Shown: positions 42,365-51,977, numbered from the stretch's first letter. The stretch: DNA of 64,000 nt from Comamonadaceae bacterium (GCA_027488215.1 JAIYCB010000006.1:1-64000), one strand, 5' to 3'. Program-made: numbers and translations. The notes: generated from the letters alone by a model not told the origin.

Positions 42365-43120
42365 TTAGATCACTTTGGCCACGTTTTTCAGCTTGTCCAC
42401 CAGCGTGGCGACATCGGGCACCTTGATGCCAGCGCTGCGCTTGGCGGGCTCGGCCACCTTCAGGGTCTTGATGCGGGGAGCCACATCGACACCCAGATCT
42501 TCCGGCTTGAAGTTGTCGAGTTGTTTCTTCTTGGCCTTCATGATGTTGGGCAACGTCACATAACGCGGCTCGTTCAGGCGCAGGTCGGTGGTCACCACGG
42601 CAGGCAGGCTGATGCTCAGCACTTCCAGACCACCGTCGATTTCGCGGGTCACTTGCGCCTTGCCGTCCACGATTTCCACTTTGGACGCGAAGGTGGCTTG
42701 TGGCAAGTCAGCCAGCGCAGCCAACATCTGGCCGGTTTGGTTGCAGTCGTCATCAATGGCTTGTTTGCCCAAAATGATCAGACCGGGTTGCTCTTTGTCC
42801 ACCAGGGCCTTGAGCAGTTTGGCCACGGCCAAAGGCTGCAGGTCCAGATCGGCAGGGGTCTCGACCAGAATGCCCCGATCAGCACCGATGGCCATGGCGG
42901 TGCGCAGGGTTTCCTGGCACTGGGCCACGCCGCACGAGACCGCGATGACCTCGGTGGCCAGGCCTTTTTCTTTCAAACGCACAGCTTCTTCGACGGCGAT
43001 CTCGTCAAAGGGATTCATGCTCATCTTGACGTTGGCAATGTCCACCCCCGATCCATCAGACTTGACGCGCACCTTGACGTTGTAGTCCACCACCCGCTTG
43101 ACGGGAACGAGAATTTTCAT
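42365..43120 (-). CDS. etfB: Electron transfer flavoprotein beta subunit
   Basis: A 251-residue AMP-binding ETF subunit: '[20 protein letters not shown]', '[22 protein letters not shown]', '[44 protein letters not shown]' in outline, and '[25 protein letters not shown]'-type (here [15 protein letters not shown]) sequence with the ETF-beta signature. ATG 43120 with GGAGAAG is chosen over an earlier in-frame codon. A palindrome lies 53 bp upstream. Confidence 0.97.
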   Translation of the reverse strand: MKILVPVKRVVDYNVKVRVKSDGSGVDIANVKMSMNPFDEIAVEEAVRLKEKGLATEVIAVSCGVAQCQETLRTAMAIGADRGILVETPADLDLQPLAVAKLLKALVDKEQPGLIILGKQAIDDDCNQTGQMLAALADLPQATFASKVEIVDGKAQVTREIDGGLEVLSISLPAVVTTDLRLNEPRYVTLPNIMKAKKKQLDNFKPEDLGVDVAPRIKTLKVAEPAKRSAGIKVPDVATLVDKLKNVAKVI

Positions 43121-43172
43121 GAAAGCTTCTCCGTTGAGATCAAAAACAAAGCACCTGAAACGCCGCATTGAT

Positions 43173-43195
43173 ATTGACGTTACGTAAACGTCAAT
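43173..43195. promoter_or_regulatory. Palindromic operator candidate upstream of etfBA
   Basis: ATTGACGTT - ACGTA - AACGTCAAT is a perfect 9-bp inverted repeat with a 5-bp spacer, 53 bp from the etfB start. It resembles the ACGT-containing palindromes bound by regulators of fatty-acid and branched-chain acyl-CoA catabolism (LiuR-type MerR or TetR proteins). No such regulator gene is in the window. The minus-strand arm contains TTGACG, a possible -35. Confidence 0.65.
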
Positions 43196-43297
43196 TGTGC
43201 ATCAAAACCGCGATGTGGACATGGCATAAGGCACAAAAAAGCACGACCGTTCGCATTTTAGACCGAAATTTCGCATCTCATGTCACAAAAGAGCGCG

Positions 43298-45013
43298 TCA
43301 GCCCAAGGCGCCAGGACCACTGTGCGTGACAGCCCCAAGTCGAGCTGCCGAAACGAGCTTGGCATATTTTTCGAGTGCACCCGATAGGCGTGGTCTAGGC
43401 CGTGCAGCAGCTGCCTGGGCACGATCAGCCAGAACCTCCGGACTCAGCAGGACATCCAAAGTCCCCGAACTGGCGTCCAGACGGATACGGTCCCCATCTT
43501 CAAGCCAAGCAATCGGGCCATTGTCCGCAGCTTCCGGACCAATATAGCCCACCATCATGCCCCGAGTGGCTCCAGAAAAACGGCCATCGGTCAACAAGGC
43601 AACTTTCTCTCCCATGCCCTGCCCGTATACCAGCGCGGTAACGCCCAGCATCTCACGCATGCCTGGGCCACCTTTGGGACCTTCATTGCGAATCACCAGA
43701 ACATCCCCAGCAGCGTAAGCTTGCTGTGTGACCGCCTCGAAACACTCCTCTTCGTTCTCAAAGACGCGCGCTGGGCCCTCGAATACCAAAGACTTCAAGC
43801 CAGCCACCTTGATCAAAGCGCCTTCTGGCGCAAGATTGCCTTTGAGCACCACCACACCACCTGTTGGGCTGATGGCCTTCGTCACCTGTCTGACCACCTG
43901 GCCGTCAGGCAGAGGAACATCCGCCAAATCTTCAGCCAAGGTACGGCCGGACAAGGTCAGGGCATCGCCATGCAAATGCCCGCCTTCCAGCAAAGACTTC
44001 AAAACCGATCGAACGCCACCGACACGATGCAAGTCCACTGCCAAGAATCGCCCTCCAGGTTGCAAATCAGCGATCAATGGTGTTCTGGCAAAAACTGCGG
44101 CCACATCATCCAAAGTGAAAGAGATGCCAACTTCGTGAGCGATGGCCGGCAAATGAAGACCTGCATTGGTGGACCCTCCCGTGGCGGCCACAGCAGCGCA
44201 AGCATTTTCAAGGGACTTGCGGGTGATGAGGTCGCGCGGTAGGGGACCGCCTTCTCGGATGATTTCTGTGATGCGTCGACCAGCAGCACGCGCCAAGGCA
44301 AGACGCTCGCTGTAAACCGCAGGCATCATGGCCGAACCCGTCAATGCCAGGCCGAGGGTTTCGGCGACCATGGCCATGGTATTGGCTGTGAACTGGCCTG
44401 GACATGAACCTACTGTGGGAGAACAAGCCCGCTCGAGTTCATGCAGGTCTTGCTCGCTCATCTGACCCGCCAACACCGAACCCACCCCTTCATAGGCAGT
44501 CAGGATGGTCACGTCTTTCCCGCGCCATTGTCCAGGCAACATGGCGCCGCCATACACAAACACGCTGGGGCAATTGAGCCTGGCCATCGCCATCAGCACA
44601 CCTGGCAGGGTTTTGTCACAACCGGCAAAACCCAGCAATCCATCGTAAGCATGGGCTGTGATCACCGCTTCGATCGAGTCAGCGATGATCTCCCTGGACA
44701 CCAGGCTCATGCGCATGCCGGCATGGTTCATGGACACACCGTCCGATACAGAAATGGTGGTGAACGGCACCGAAATCCCCTGCCCTGCCGCCACACCGAG
44801 CCGAGCGGCTTCGGCCTGTGGCCCCAAGGACATGGAGCAAGGTGTATTTTCGCCATGCTGACTGACGATACCCACCATCGGCTTGCCAAAGTCTTCATCT
44901 GACAGGCCTACAGCGCGCAAAAAGGCCCGATGGGGTGTGCGGTCCATCCCCTCAACAATTCGCGCGGAGGTGAGTTTTTCAGGCGGTGTGAAAGTGCGTT
45001 TGGATGTGGTCAT
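43298..45013 (-). CDS. IlvD/Edd-family dehydratase
   Basis: A 571-residue Fe-S dehydratase. Cluster-ligand Cys are in '[11 protein letters not shown]', '[11 protein letters not shown]' and '[18 protein letters not shown]'. Further family blocks are '[24 protein letters not shown]', '[15 protein letters not shown]', '[22 protein letters not shown]' and '[16 protein letters not shown]'. It dehydrates 2,3-dihydroxy acids. It may be the biosynthetic dihydroxyacid dehydratase, but its context (DenD-like dehydrogenase, TRAP, aldolase) points to a sugar-acid dehydratase giving a 2-keto-3-deoxy acid. The ATG has a weak ribosome binding site. Confidence 0.88.
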   Translation of the reverse strand: MTTSKRTFTPPEKLTSARIVEGMDRTPHRAFLRAVGLSDEDFGKPMVGIVSQHGENTPCSMSLGPQAEAARLGVAAGQGISVPFTTISVSDGVSMNHAGMRMSLVSREIIADSIEAVITAHAYDGLLGFAGCDKTLPGVLMAMARLNCPSVFVYGGAMLPGQWRGKDVTILTAYEGVGSVLAGQMSEQDLHELERACSPTVGSCPGQFTANTMAMVAETLGLALTGSAMMPAVYSERLALARAAGRRITEIIREGGPLPRDLITRKSLENACAAVAATGGSTNAGLHLPAIAHEVGISFTLDDVAAVFARTPLIADLQPGGRFLAVDLHRVGGVRSVLKSLLEGGHLHGDALTLSGRTLAEDLADVPLPDGQVVRQVTKAISPTGGVVVLKGNLAPEGALIKVAGLKSLVFEGPARVFENEEECFEAVTQQAYAAGDVLVIRNEGPKGGPGMREMLGVTALVYGQGMGEKVALLTDGRFSGATRGMMVGYIGPEAADNGPIAWLEDGDRIRLDASSGTLDVLLSPEVLADRAQAAAARPRPRLSGALEKYAKLVSAARLGAVTHSGPGALG

Positions 45014-45043
45014 GGCTATTGTTTCGGTGAAGGTTATGGGTGC

Positions 45044-46066
45044 TCAAGAGCTCAAGATGGGCTGCGCCAACTGGCGCACAAATGCAGTCAAATCCTGCTT
45101 GAAAGTCTGGCGTTCGTCGTCCAGCGCCAACTGCTGGGCAAGTGCAAAAGACACGTCCAAAGGCCAGGCACCAAACTGCGACTCAAGGTCCGGTTGCGGA
45201 GCAAACTGCACGCGTTGTGTGACATGCGGATCGATCTGCGCCATGGCTTGCACGACCTCGCGCACGGTCACGGGCCAGGCCGGCGCATTGAGGGCACAGG
45301 TTCCGGCTGGGCCCATGACCTGGGACCAACTGGCATGGTCCATGCCCAGCAAGCGCATGAGGTGCGCCAGCGCGGAAGGCAAACTCAATAACCACAATCG
45401 GGCATCAGGCGAAACAGGACAGACATAGTTTCTCCCCAACAATGGCTCGCGAATCAGGTCGCTGTTGAACCCCGACAAGGCCCCATTGGGCAAAACTGGG
45501 CGAAGCACCACACCAGACAAACGCACGGCGCGGCCATCCAGGTCGCCTCGGCGATTCATGTCGTCAAGCATCAACTCCAGCATGCGCTTGTGGGTGCCAT
45601 AACTGAGGCTGGGCCGCTGGGGGGTGTGGTCGTCGATCCGCGGCGGCAGGGGCGTGCCGTAAACCGCAATAGAGCTGGTCATGAGCCAGCGCACCAAAGG
45701 GCCGCCTTGCCTGTACTGGGCTCGGCAGCGGGCCAGCAAATCCAAGCACGCATGCAAATTGATGCGCTCTGCCAGCGCCACGTCTTGCTCAGTGCGCCCG
45801 CTCATCAAACCGGCCAAGTGCACCACCGCGTGAACCGGTTGCTCAAACAGCGCATCACACACCCTGGCCTCAGACAAATCACCCACGACCCAACGCGTAT
45901 GGGCTGCGGATCGGACGCCCTCCGCAGATTGGGTATCGGTCAACACCCATTGCCAATAGCTTGGGGCGCTCAATACCAATGCATTGACCAAGGCTTGACC
46001 CACATAGCCGGCAGCGCCCGTGACCAAAACACGGGCGTTTGATGGCAGATCGAATGAATGGCTCAT
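45044..46066 (-). CDS. DenD-like NAD-dependent epimerase/dehydrogenase
   Basis: A 340-residue extended SDR. The NAD site is 'VLVTGAAGYVGQALVNALVL', followed by 'HAVVHLAGLMSG' and the catalytic region 'TSSIAVYG' with 'SYGTHKRMLELMLDDMNRRG' (Y-x-x-x-K as YGTHK). 'DGRAVRLSGVVLRPVLPNGALSGFNSDLIREPLLGRNYVCPV' is typical of the D-erythronate dehydrogenase (DenD) branch. It probably oxidises a tetronate or related sugar acid. ATG 46066 is chosen because an earlier in-frame codon extends into the divergent promoter region. It precedes the dehydratase on the minus strand. Confidence 0.8.
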   Translation of the reverse strand: MSHSFDLPSNARVLVTGAAGYVGQALVNALVLSAPSYWQWVLTDTQSAEGVRSAAHTRWVVGDLSEARVCDALFEQPVHAVVHLAGLMSGRTEQDVALAERINLHACLDLLARCRAQYRQGGPLVRWLMTSSIAVYGTPLPPRIDDHTPQRPSLSYGTHKRMLELMLDDMNRRGDLDGRAVRLSGVVLRPVLPNGALSGFNSDLIREPLLGRNYVCPVSPDARLWLLSLPSALAHLMRLLGMDHASWSQVMGPAGTCALNAPAWPVTVREVVQAMAQIDPHVTQRVQFAPQPDLESQFGAWPLDVSFALAQQLALDDERQTFKQDLTAFVRQLAQPILSS

Positions 46067-46096
46067 GCTTTCAAGGGTATGGAGGTCACTGGTTAT

Positions 46097-46130
46097 TGCC
46101 AAACCCGGGTAAACCATGACTGATTTGGCA
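46097..46130. promoter_or_regulatory. Inverted repeat in the divergent sugar-acid promoter region
   Basis: TGCCAAA at 46097-46103 and TTTGGCA at 46124-46130 are perfect 7-bp arms 20 bp apart. They lie in the 146-bp gap between the divergent denD-like and dctP genes. The spacing puts the arm centres 27 bp apart, on nearly the same face of DNA, so it may be one operator for both directions. No regulator gene is in the cluster. Confidence 0.45.
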
Positions 46131-46212
46131 GCTTTGACAACAATCAATCAATATACTTTGCTTTTCTTCAACCCCCTGCCCAAAAGCCCTGACATTTTGA
46201 CGGAGACATCCC

Positions 46213-47244
46213 ATGAGAAAAGTTTTCAAACACCTCGCATTGACTGGCGCCATGGCACTGGCACTGAGTTTCAATACAGCCAGCGCCCAGACCGTGCTGA
46301 CCATGTCCAGCTGGGTCGGCCCGAATCACCCTCTGACGCGTGATGTGTTGGGTGGTTGGGCTGCCGCTGTTGAAAAAGCCACCAACGGTCGTGTCAAGTT
46401 GCAAATGCTGGCCAAGCACCCTGTTGCACCCCAAGGCACTTTTGACGGTGTGCGCGATGGCGTGATGGACGTCTCCTACGTAACGGCCAGCTACACGCCA
46501 GCGCGTCACCCTCTGCCGCTTTTGGCTGAGCTTCCTGGCTCTGGCAGCACGGCTGAGATCAACTCGGTCGCCTTTAGCCGCATTCACTGGAAACACCTGC
46601 ACAGGGCCGGAGAATACAAAGGCGTCAAACTCCTGGGCGTATTTACCCACGGCCCTGGCCAAATGTTTCTGGTCAAAAAACCGGTCAACGCCATCGCTGA
46701 CATCGCTGGCATGAAAATCCGCAGTGGCGGCGGCATCTCCGAGGCCTCTGCCAAAGCACTGGGCGCGTCCCCTCTGGTCAAGCCCGCCCCAGAGTCCTAT
46801 GAAATTTTGGCCTCAGGCGTGGCCGATGGCACGTTTTTCCCGGCCGAATCCATCCGCTCTTTCAACCTGGACAAAGTGGTCAAACATGCCACCATCTTCC
46901 CCGGCGGGTTCTATTCATCGGCCTTTGGCTTTTTCATGAACGAAGAAAAGTGGAACAAGCTGTCCAAGCAAGACCAGGACGCTATCAATTCCGTATCGGG
47001 TGAGGCCCTGGCCCGCCTGGCGGGCCAAGCTTGGGACGCTGCGGACAAAGGCGGCATGGAAGCCTTGCGTGCTGCAGGTGTGAATATCCAGCAAGCCAGC
47101 CCTGCCTTCATCGCCGAAGTCCGCTCACGCACTGAGCCTTTGGCCAACAACTGGATCCAGGCGGCCAATGCGAAAGGTCTGGATGGCGCCAAGGTCTTGG
47201 CCGAGTTCCGCGAAGAACTCAAGCGTGTGGCTGAAGGCAAATAA
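46213..47244 (+). CDS. dctP: TRAP transporter substrate-binding protein DctP
   Basis: A 343-residue periplasmic receptor. A signal peptide ending near 'NTASAQT' is followed by the DctP pattern: 'MSSWVGPNHPLTRDVLGGWAAAVEKATNGRVKLQML', 'VRDGVMDVSYV', and 'GPGQMFLVKKPVNAIADIAGMKIRSGGGISEASAKALGASPLVKPAPESYEILASGVADGTFFPAES' in outline, which holds the Arg that grips the ligand carboxylate. With the DctQ and DctM genes downstream it forms a Na-driven uptake system for an organic acid. Confidence 0.93.
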   Translation: MRKVFKHLALTGAMALALSFNTASAQTVLTMSSWVGPNHPLTRDVLGGWAAAVEKATNGRVKLQMLAKHPVAPQGTFDGVRDGVMDVSYVTASYTPARHPLPLLAELPGSGSTAEINSVAFSRIHWKHLHRAGEYKGVKLLGVFTHGPGQMFLVKKPVNAIADIAGMKIRSGGGISEASAKALGASPLVKPAPESYEILASGVADGTFFPAESIRSFNLDKVVKHATIFPGGFYSSAFGFFMNEEKWNKLSKQDQDAINSVSGEALARLAGQAWDAADKGGMEALRAAGVNIQQASPAFIAEVRSRTEPLANNWIQAANAKGLDGAKVLAEFREELKRVAEGK

Positions 47245-47256
47245 TTTCTGCACTGG

Positions 47257-47973
47257 ATGACTGATCCACGCCACGTTCTGACCAGCTCCGCCCTGATTCT
47301 TGCAGACGAAAAGCATGAATCAGGGTTGGCAGGGCAAATCACCGCCCGGGGGCCCGTCTCCAACACCTATTGGACGCTGCCTCTGGGCTTGTCATTTGAC
47401 GAAGCCACCGATGCATCGTGGCTTTTGATTGACGATCAGATGCGATTGCTCGAGGGGGAAGGTGCTCACGGGATACGCGAGCCCAACCCGGCCACACGCT
47501 TCCATTTGTGGGTCTACAGAAGTCGCCCAGACGTGAACGCCATCGTCCACACCCATCCACCTGCGGCCTCTGCGCTTGCGGCGGCCGAATGCCCTCTTGT
47601 CGTAGGCCACATGGACGCCACGCCTTTGTTTGAGGACTTGGTCTACTTGCCTGAGTGGCCTGGCCTGCCCACGGCAGACAAAGAGGGTGAAATCATCGCC
47701 AACGCACTGGGTCCTCACCATGCGATGCTGCTGGCCCACCATGGCCTTCTGACAGCCGGTCGCAGCGTACAAGAAGCCGTTTTTCTGGCCGTTTTCATGG
47801 AGCGCATGGCTCAGCTTCAAATCAATGCGTCATCACTCGGGGGTGTTCGCCCTGTCGATCCAACTGAAGCGCGTCGCGCCAGAGATTTTTTGCGTACCGA
47901 CCGCATCATGAACATCACATTCGACGCATGGACACGTCGAGCCGATCGCCACAGACAAGGACACAAGGGATGA
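47257..47973 (+). CDS. Class II aldolase/adducin-family protein
   Basis: A 238-residue metal-dependent aldolase-fold enzyme. Zinc ligands are in 'AIVHTHPPAASALAA' (H-T-H) and 'LLAHHGLLTAGRSVQEAVFLAVFMERMAQLQINA'. The acidic catalytic residue is likely in the loop after 'NPATRFHLWVYRSRPD'. Members cleave phosphorylated or free sugars, or decarboxylate 3-oxo-tetronate phosphates (OtnC). Its unusual place between the TRAP receptor and membrane genes, coupled to dctQ by an ATGA overlap, ties it to the imported substrate. Confidence 0.87.
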   Translation: MTDPRHVLTSSALILADEKHESGLAGQITARGPVSNTYWTLPLGLSFDEATDASWLLIDDQMRLLEGEGAHGIREPNPATRFHLWVYRSRPDVNAIVHTHPPAASALAAAECPLVVGHMDATPLFEDLVYLPEWPGLPTADKEGEIIANALGPHHAMLLAHHGLLTAGRSVQEAVFLAVFMERMAQLQINASSLGGVRPVDPTEARRARDFLRTDRIMNITFDAWTRRADRHRQGHKG

Positions 47974-48467
47974 AATTGGCTCAACTTTTGCAAAAGACCC
48001 TGGGTCTGTTTGCTGCCATCGTGCTTTTCCTGATGATGATCATCACAGCGGTGGATGTGGTGGGACGTTATTTCTTCAACAAGCCCTTAGCAGGCGGCTT
48101 TGAAATCACGGAAATTGGACTGGCCTTGCTCATTTATTGCGCCCTGCCTTTGGTCAGTGCCCGCCGAGAACACATCGTCATCGACACCTTTGATGTGTTC
48201 ATGAGCCAAGGGGTCAAGACTTTCCTCAACCGACTCGCCGATGTCATCTGCTTCATCACCCTGGCAGGTGTGGGCTACATCCTTTTTAAGCGGGCCATGC
48301 GGGTTGCAGAATATGGCGACACAACCAACGTCCTGCTGCTGCCGCTCGCTCCTGTTGTCTACACCATGAGCGGCATGATCGTGATTGCCGGCCTGATGCA
48401 CTTGGTGCTCATTTTTATACCGCACGCCGATCAGGCCACCTCCGACTCTAAAGAAGTAACACCATGA
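47970..48467 (+). CDS. dctQ: TRAP transporter small permease DctQ
   Basis: A 165-residue four-helix membrane protein. Hydrophobic segments lie near residues 12-32, 48-66, 90-108 and 125-145. The DctQ pattern is seen in 'VVGRYFFNKPLAGGFEITEIGLALLIYCALPLVSARREHIVID'. The ATG at 47970 overlaps the aldolase stop and follows AAGGG. The next gene overlaps its stop by four bases. Confidence 0.93.
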   Translation: MKLAQLLQKTLGLFAAIVLFLMMIITAVDVVGRYFFNKPLAGGFEITEIGLALLIYCALPLVSARREHIVIDTFDVFMSQGVKTFLNRLADVICFITLAGVGYILFKRAMRVAEYGDTTNVLLLPLAPVVYTMSGMIVIAGLMHLVLIFIPHADQATSDSKEVTP

Positions 48468-49759
48468 CAGAAGCAAGTATTGGCCTGTTGGCCATGTTGA
48501 TCCTGGCCTTCGCCCGAGTTCCTTTGGCGATTGCCATGGGTCTGGTGGGATTTGCTGGTTTGTGGTGGATGCGGGGACTCAACCCAGCCTTGGCTTCCGT
48601 CACATCCACGGTTTATGAAGCAGGTTTTGAGTACACGCTCTCGGTCGTTCCCTTGTTCATCTTGATGGGCAACTTCGTGACTCGCGCTGGTATGTCCCGC
48701 GAGCTTTACCGGGCGGCCTATACCCTTGTCGGACACTTTCGGGGGGGGCTTAGCATGGCCACGGTGATGGCCTGCGCTGGATTTGGCAGCGTGTGTGGTT
48801 CATCCATCGCGACAGCCGCCACCATGACGAAAGTGGCCTACCCGTCCATGAAAGACCATGGCTATTCGGGCCAGCTGGCTGCAGGCTCCATTGCAGCCGG
48901 GGGCACCTTGGGTATTTTGATTCCCCCTTCCACCATCTTGGTCATCTATGGCCTGGTCACCGAAACCAGCATCGGCAAACTTTTTGCGGCAGGCATGGTC
49001 CCCGGTTTGTTGGCGGTCTTCATGATGTGCCTGACCATCTCATTCATCACTTGGCGTGACCCAGCCTCAGGCCCGGCAGCCGAACGCTCGAGCTGGGCCG
49101 AACGCTTCGATGCCATGAAAGATGTGTGGGCTGTGGCTGTTTTGTTTGTGATCGTGATGGGTGGCATTTACGGCGGCGTCTTCACCACCACGGAAGGTGC
49201 CGGCATCGGTGCTTTTGGCGCCTTCATCATTGCCCTTTTGCGCAAATCGCTGAACTGGCCTGTCACTTTGGACATCCTGGTTGAAAGTGCGCGCACCACA
49301 GGTATGCTCTTCATGATCCTGGTGGGTGCATTGGTGTTTGCCAACTTCGTGAACTTCACCACTTTGCCCGCTGACCTGAAAAATCTGGTCTCGACACACA
49401 ACATCAGTCCAGTTTCCGTGATGATCGCCATTTGTGCCATCTATATCGTTCTGGGGGCAGCCATGGAAGAGTTGTCCATGGTGCTGTTGACGCTACCGGT
49501 TTTTTTCCCCTTGGTTGTGAGCCTGGGCTTTGACCCTGTTTGGTTTGGCATCGTCATCGTTTTGGTGGTGATGATTGGCCTGATCAGCCCGCCCGTGGGC
49601 ATGAACATGTTCGTGGTACGAAACATGCTGCCCGAGTTGAGTACAGCCACCATCTTCAAAGGCGTCATGCCCTTTGTCTACACCTTGGTCGCGGTGCTCG
49701 CGTTGCTGGTGGCCTTCCCGCAAATTGCCCTGTTCCTGCCCCAAGCGCTCAAACTCTGA
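48464..49759 (+). CDS. dctM: TRAP transporter large permease DctM
   Basis: A 431-residue polytopic membrane protein with about twelve segments, the Na-coupled translocation subunit. Typical blocks are 'FARVPLAIAMGLVGFAG', 'VPLFILMGNFVTRAGMSRELYRAAYTLVGHFRGGLSMATVMACAGFGSVCGSSIATAATMTKVAYPSM' in outline, 'GSIAAGGTLGILIPPSTILVIYG', 'YGGVFTTTEGAGIGAFGAFI' and 'ISPPVGMNMFVVRNM'. It is coupled to dctQ by ATGA and followed after 30 bp by the oxidoreductase gene. Confidence 0.96.
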   Translation: MTEASIGLLAMLILAFARVPLAIAMGLVGFAGLWWMRGLNPALASVTSTVYEAGFEYTLSVVPLFILMGNFVTRAGMSRELYRAAYTLVGHFRGGLSMATVMACAGFGSVCGSSIATAATMTKVAYPSMKDHGYSGQLAAGSIAAGGTLGILIPPSTILVIYGLVTETSIGKLFAAGMVPGLLAVFMMCLTISFITWRDPASGPAAERSSWAERFDAMKDVWAVAVLFVIVMGGIYGGVFTTTEGAGIGAFGAFIIALLRKSLNWPVTLDILVESARTTGMLFMILVGALVFANFVNFTTLPADLKNLVSTHNISPVSVMIAICAIYIVLGAAMEELSMVLLTLPVFFPLVVSLGFDPVWFGIVIVLVVMIGLISPPVGMNMFVVRNMLPELSTATIFKGVMPFVYTLVAVLALLVAFPQIALFLPQALKL

Positions 49760-49789
49760 TCCCCAGGCTGCTGCCTCGAAAGCTCACAC

Positions 49790-50668
49790 ATGAAACTGGC
49801 TTTTTGCGGACTGGGCTTGATGGGCGAGCCCATGGTCAAACGCCTCTTGGCGGCAGGGCACACGGTCAATGTCTGGAACCGCACCCCTGCCAAAGCCCAA
49901 GCCCTGGCCGAGTTGGGGGCGCATTGTTGCGACTCCCCAGCCCAAGCGGCCAGCGATGTGGATGGCGTGTTCATGTGCCTGTTGAACACATCCGCCGTAG
50001 AACAAGTGGTGTTCGGACCCGAAGGCATCGTCCATGCCCGCCATTTGAGATGGCTGGTGGACCACTCCAGTGTTCCTCCTGAGCAGACCCGTGTTTGGAG
50101 CCAACGCCTGAGCCTGGCTTGCCAAGCGGACTGGCTCGATGCGCCCGTGTCAGGCGGCGTGATGGGTGTGCAAACGGGCACACTGGCCGTGATGGTGGGC
50201 GGCCCCGCCAGCCCCTTGGAGAACGCCAGCCAAGCCATGTGCGCTTATGCCAGCAACATCACCCACATGGGTGACAGCGGTGCGGGCCAAGCCACAAAAC
50301 TATGCAACCAAACCATTGTGGCGAGCACGGTCGCTGCCATTTCAGAAGCCGTCGGTCTGGCACACCGCAATGGCATCGACTTGAAGCAACTGGCAAAAGC
50401 TCTGCAAGGCGGCTGGGCCGACTCCAAACCACTGCAAGTTTTCGTGCCTCGCATGGTCACGCCCAGCAAGCCCTCCATCGGAGCTTTGTCCACCATGCTC
50501 AAAGATGTGGACACCGTCTTGCAAGTTGCTCAAATCAGCGGTGCCCCCATGCCGGTCATGGCCACCGTACAGCAACAACTGCGGGCAGCTCAAGCCGCAG
50601 GCTTGGGAGAAGCGGAATTATCGGCTTTGATTTGCCTGGTATGGCCAGAGCAACGCGACGCCTTCTGA
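49790..50668 (+). CDS. 3-Hydroxyisobutyrate/L-threonate dehydrogenase-type oxidoreductase
   Basis: A 292-residue beta-hydroxyacid dehydrogenase. The N-terminal Rossmann motif is 'AFCGLGLMGEPMVKRLLAAGHTVNVWNRTPAKA', followed by 'DHSSVPPEQ', 'LDAPVSGGVMGVQTGTLAVMVGG', and the catalytic-Lys segment 'GDSGAGQATKLCNQTIVASTVAAISEAVGLAHRNGID'. Enzymes of this group (LtnD, GarR, HIBADH) oxidise or reduce 2- or 3-hydroxy acids. The TRAP and aldolase neighbours suggest a sugar-acid substrate. It is the last gene of the plus-strand operon. Confidence 0.9.
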   Translation: MKLAFCGLGLMGEPMVKRLLAAGHTVNVWNRTPAKAQALAELGAHCCDSPAQAASDVDGVFMCLLNTSAVEQVVFGPEGIVHARHLRWLVDHSSVPPEQTRVWSQRLSLACQADWLDAPVSGGVMGVQTGTLAVMVGGPASPLENASQAMCAYASNITHMGDSGAGQATKLCNQTIVASTVAAISEAVGLAHRNGIDLKQLAKALQGGWADSKPLQVFVPRMVTPSKPSIGALSTMLKDVDTVLQVAQISGAPMPVMATVQQQLRAAQAAGLGEAELSALICLVWPEQRDAF

Positions 50669-50690
50669 CAACGCGCCCTCCTCTGATGCC

Positions 50691-51977
50691 CTAGGCGCGT
50701 TTGTCCTCACCCACCACCATGTGCATCACCCGCTGCGAGTGAGGGATCTGTATATTGTGCTCGCGCAGCGCGGCCAAAATCATCATGTTGATGGTTGAGC
50801 GCAGGGCCAATTGGCCGTTTTCCGGATCAGCGATCCAGTAGCTCACCGTGAACTCCAGACCGTCCGTGCCAAACTGGCTCAAAAAGGCATTGGGTGCAGG
50901 GTCTTTCAGCACCCGCTCTTGGCTTTCACAGACTTCGACCAAGAGTCGCCGCACCAAGTCCACATCGCTGTCATAAGTCACAGAGACGATGGTCGTTTGA
51001 GACAGCTTGGGGTCCATCAGGGTGAAGTTTTCTACCCGGTTGATGATCAAAAACTCATTGGGCACGATGGACTCGCGGCCATTCAATGCGCGAATCACGG
51101 TGTAGCGCGCCTTGATGTCCACAATGCGCCCTTCGAAACCATCCACCAGCACCATGTCCCCAATGCGCATGCTGCGTTCGGCCAAAATCACAAAGCCGCT
51201 GACGTAATTGGAGGCCAGCTTTTGCAAGCCAAAACCAATGCCCACGCCCACTGCGCCGCCCAGCACCGACAAAGCCGTCAGGTCGATGCCTACCGACGAC
51301 AGCGCCAGCAGCAAGCCCACAAACATGAGCAAGGCCCGCACCGTGTTGCTGATGACTTTGCGCAGCGACAAATCGCTGCCCGTGGCCGATTTGAGCAAAC
51401 GCGCCTCAATGGCAGCCGACACCCAAAGCGCCACGATCAGCACAGCACCGGCCGTGAGCGCCCCTTCGATCAAGGTGCGCACCGACAACACACTGCCGCC
51501 CACTTTCCAGCTGATCTGGTCCAGCTCTTGGAGCACCAAAGGCAAAATGCCCGTGACCCACAGCACCACCGTGCCCCAGGCGAGCCACGAAATCGTGCGT
51601 TCCAGCACGCGCACAAATGGCGCTTGCGCAAAGGCCACCTGCAAAACTTTGACCCCAAAACGAATGACCAGCAGCGAAATACAAACGGGCAACAAAATCT
51701 GAAACAGCACAATCGGTTGACTTTGTGTCAACACCGTGCGCGCCACAAACACCAAGCCCAGCAGCACAGCGGGAAACAACACGCCGTCGAACAGCTTGCG
51801 GCCCAACAAGATGGCCAGATTGCTCTCACCCGACAAACGGCGCACCGCCCAGGCCACACCCCAAGACAAGGCCAGGCAGGCCACAAAAGCGGCCATGGCC
51901 AGCATCGACTCCGGCCGCGCCAATGACGACATCAAGACCAACGGGTCCACCATGACCTGCGCATTCATGCCCGCCAT
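50691..51977 (-). CDS. MscS-family mechanosensitive channel
   Basis: A 428-residue membrane protein with several N-terminal hydrophobic segments. The pore helix and the MscS core are 'LGGAVGVGIGFGLQKLASNYVSGFVILAERSMRIGDMVLVDGFEGRIVDIKARYTVIRALNGRESIVPNEFLI' in outline. The C-terminal vestibule domain contains 'YDSDVDLVRRLLVEV' and ends with 'QIPHSQRVMHM'. It would open under membrane tension. ATG 51977 is chosen, with AAGGA eight bases before it. It overlaps the end of the hydratase gene by 13 bp; a second ATG at 51968 would give an ATGA overlap. Confidence 0.93.
   Translation of the reverse strand: MAGMNAQVMVDPLVLMSSLARPESMLAMAAFVACLALSWGVAWAVRRLSGESNLAILLGRKLFDGVLFPAVLLGLVFVARTVLTQSQPIVLFQILLPVCISLLVIRFGVKVLQVAFAQAPFVRVLERTISWLAWGTVVLWVTGILPLVLQELDQISWKVGGSVLSVRTLIEGALTAGAVLIVALWVSAAIEARLLKSATGSDLSLRKVISNTVRALLMFVGLLLALSSVGIDLTALSVLGGAVGVGIGFGLQKLASNYVSGFVILAERSMRIGDMVLVDGFEGRIVDIKARYTVIRALNGRESIVPNEFLIINRVENFTLMDPKLSQTTIVSVTYDSDVDLVRRLLVEVCESQERVLKDPAPNAFLSQFGTDGLEFTVSYWIADPENGQLALRSTINMMILAALREHNIQIPHSQRVMHMVVGEDKRA

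Noticed and set aside
39526..43171. Two plus-strand frames of about 612 codons opposite the acyl-CoA dehydrogenase and etfBA
   Set aside because: Shadow frames of well-supported minus-strand genes, rich in His and Gln, with no recognisable domains.
46134..46157. TTGACA and TATACT before dctP as a sigma70 promoter
   Set aside because: The two hexamers are only 12 bp apart, far from the 16-18 bp needed, so they cannot act together.
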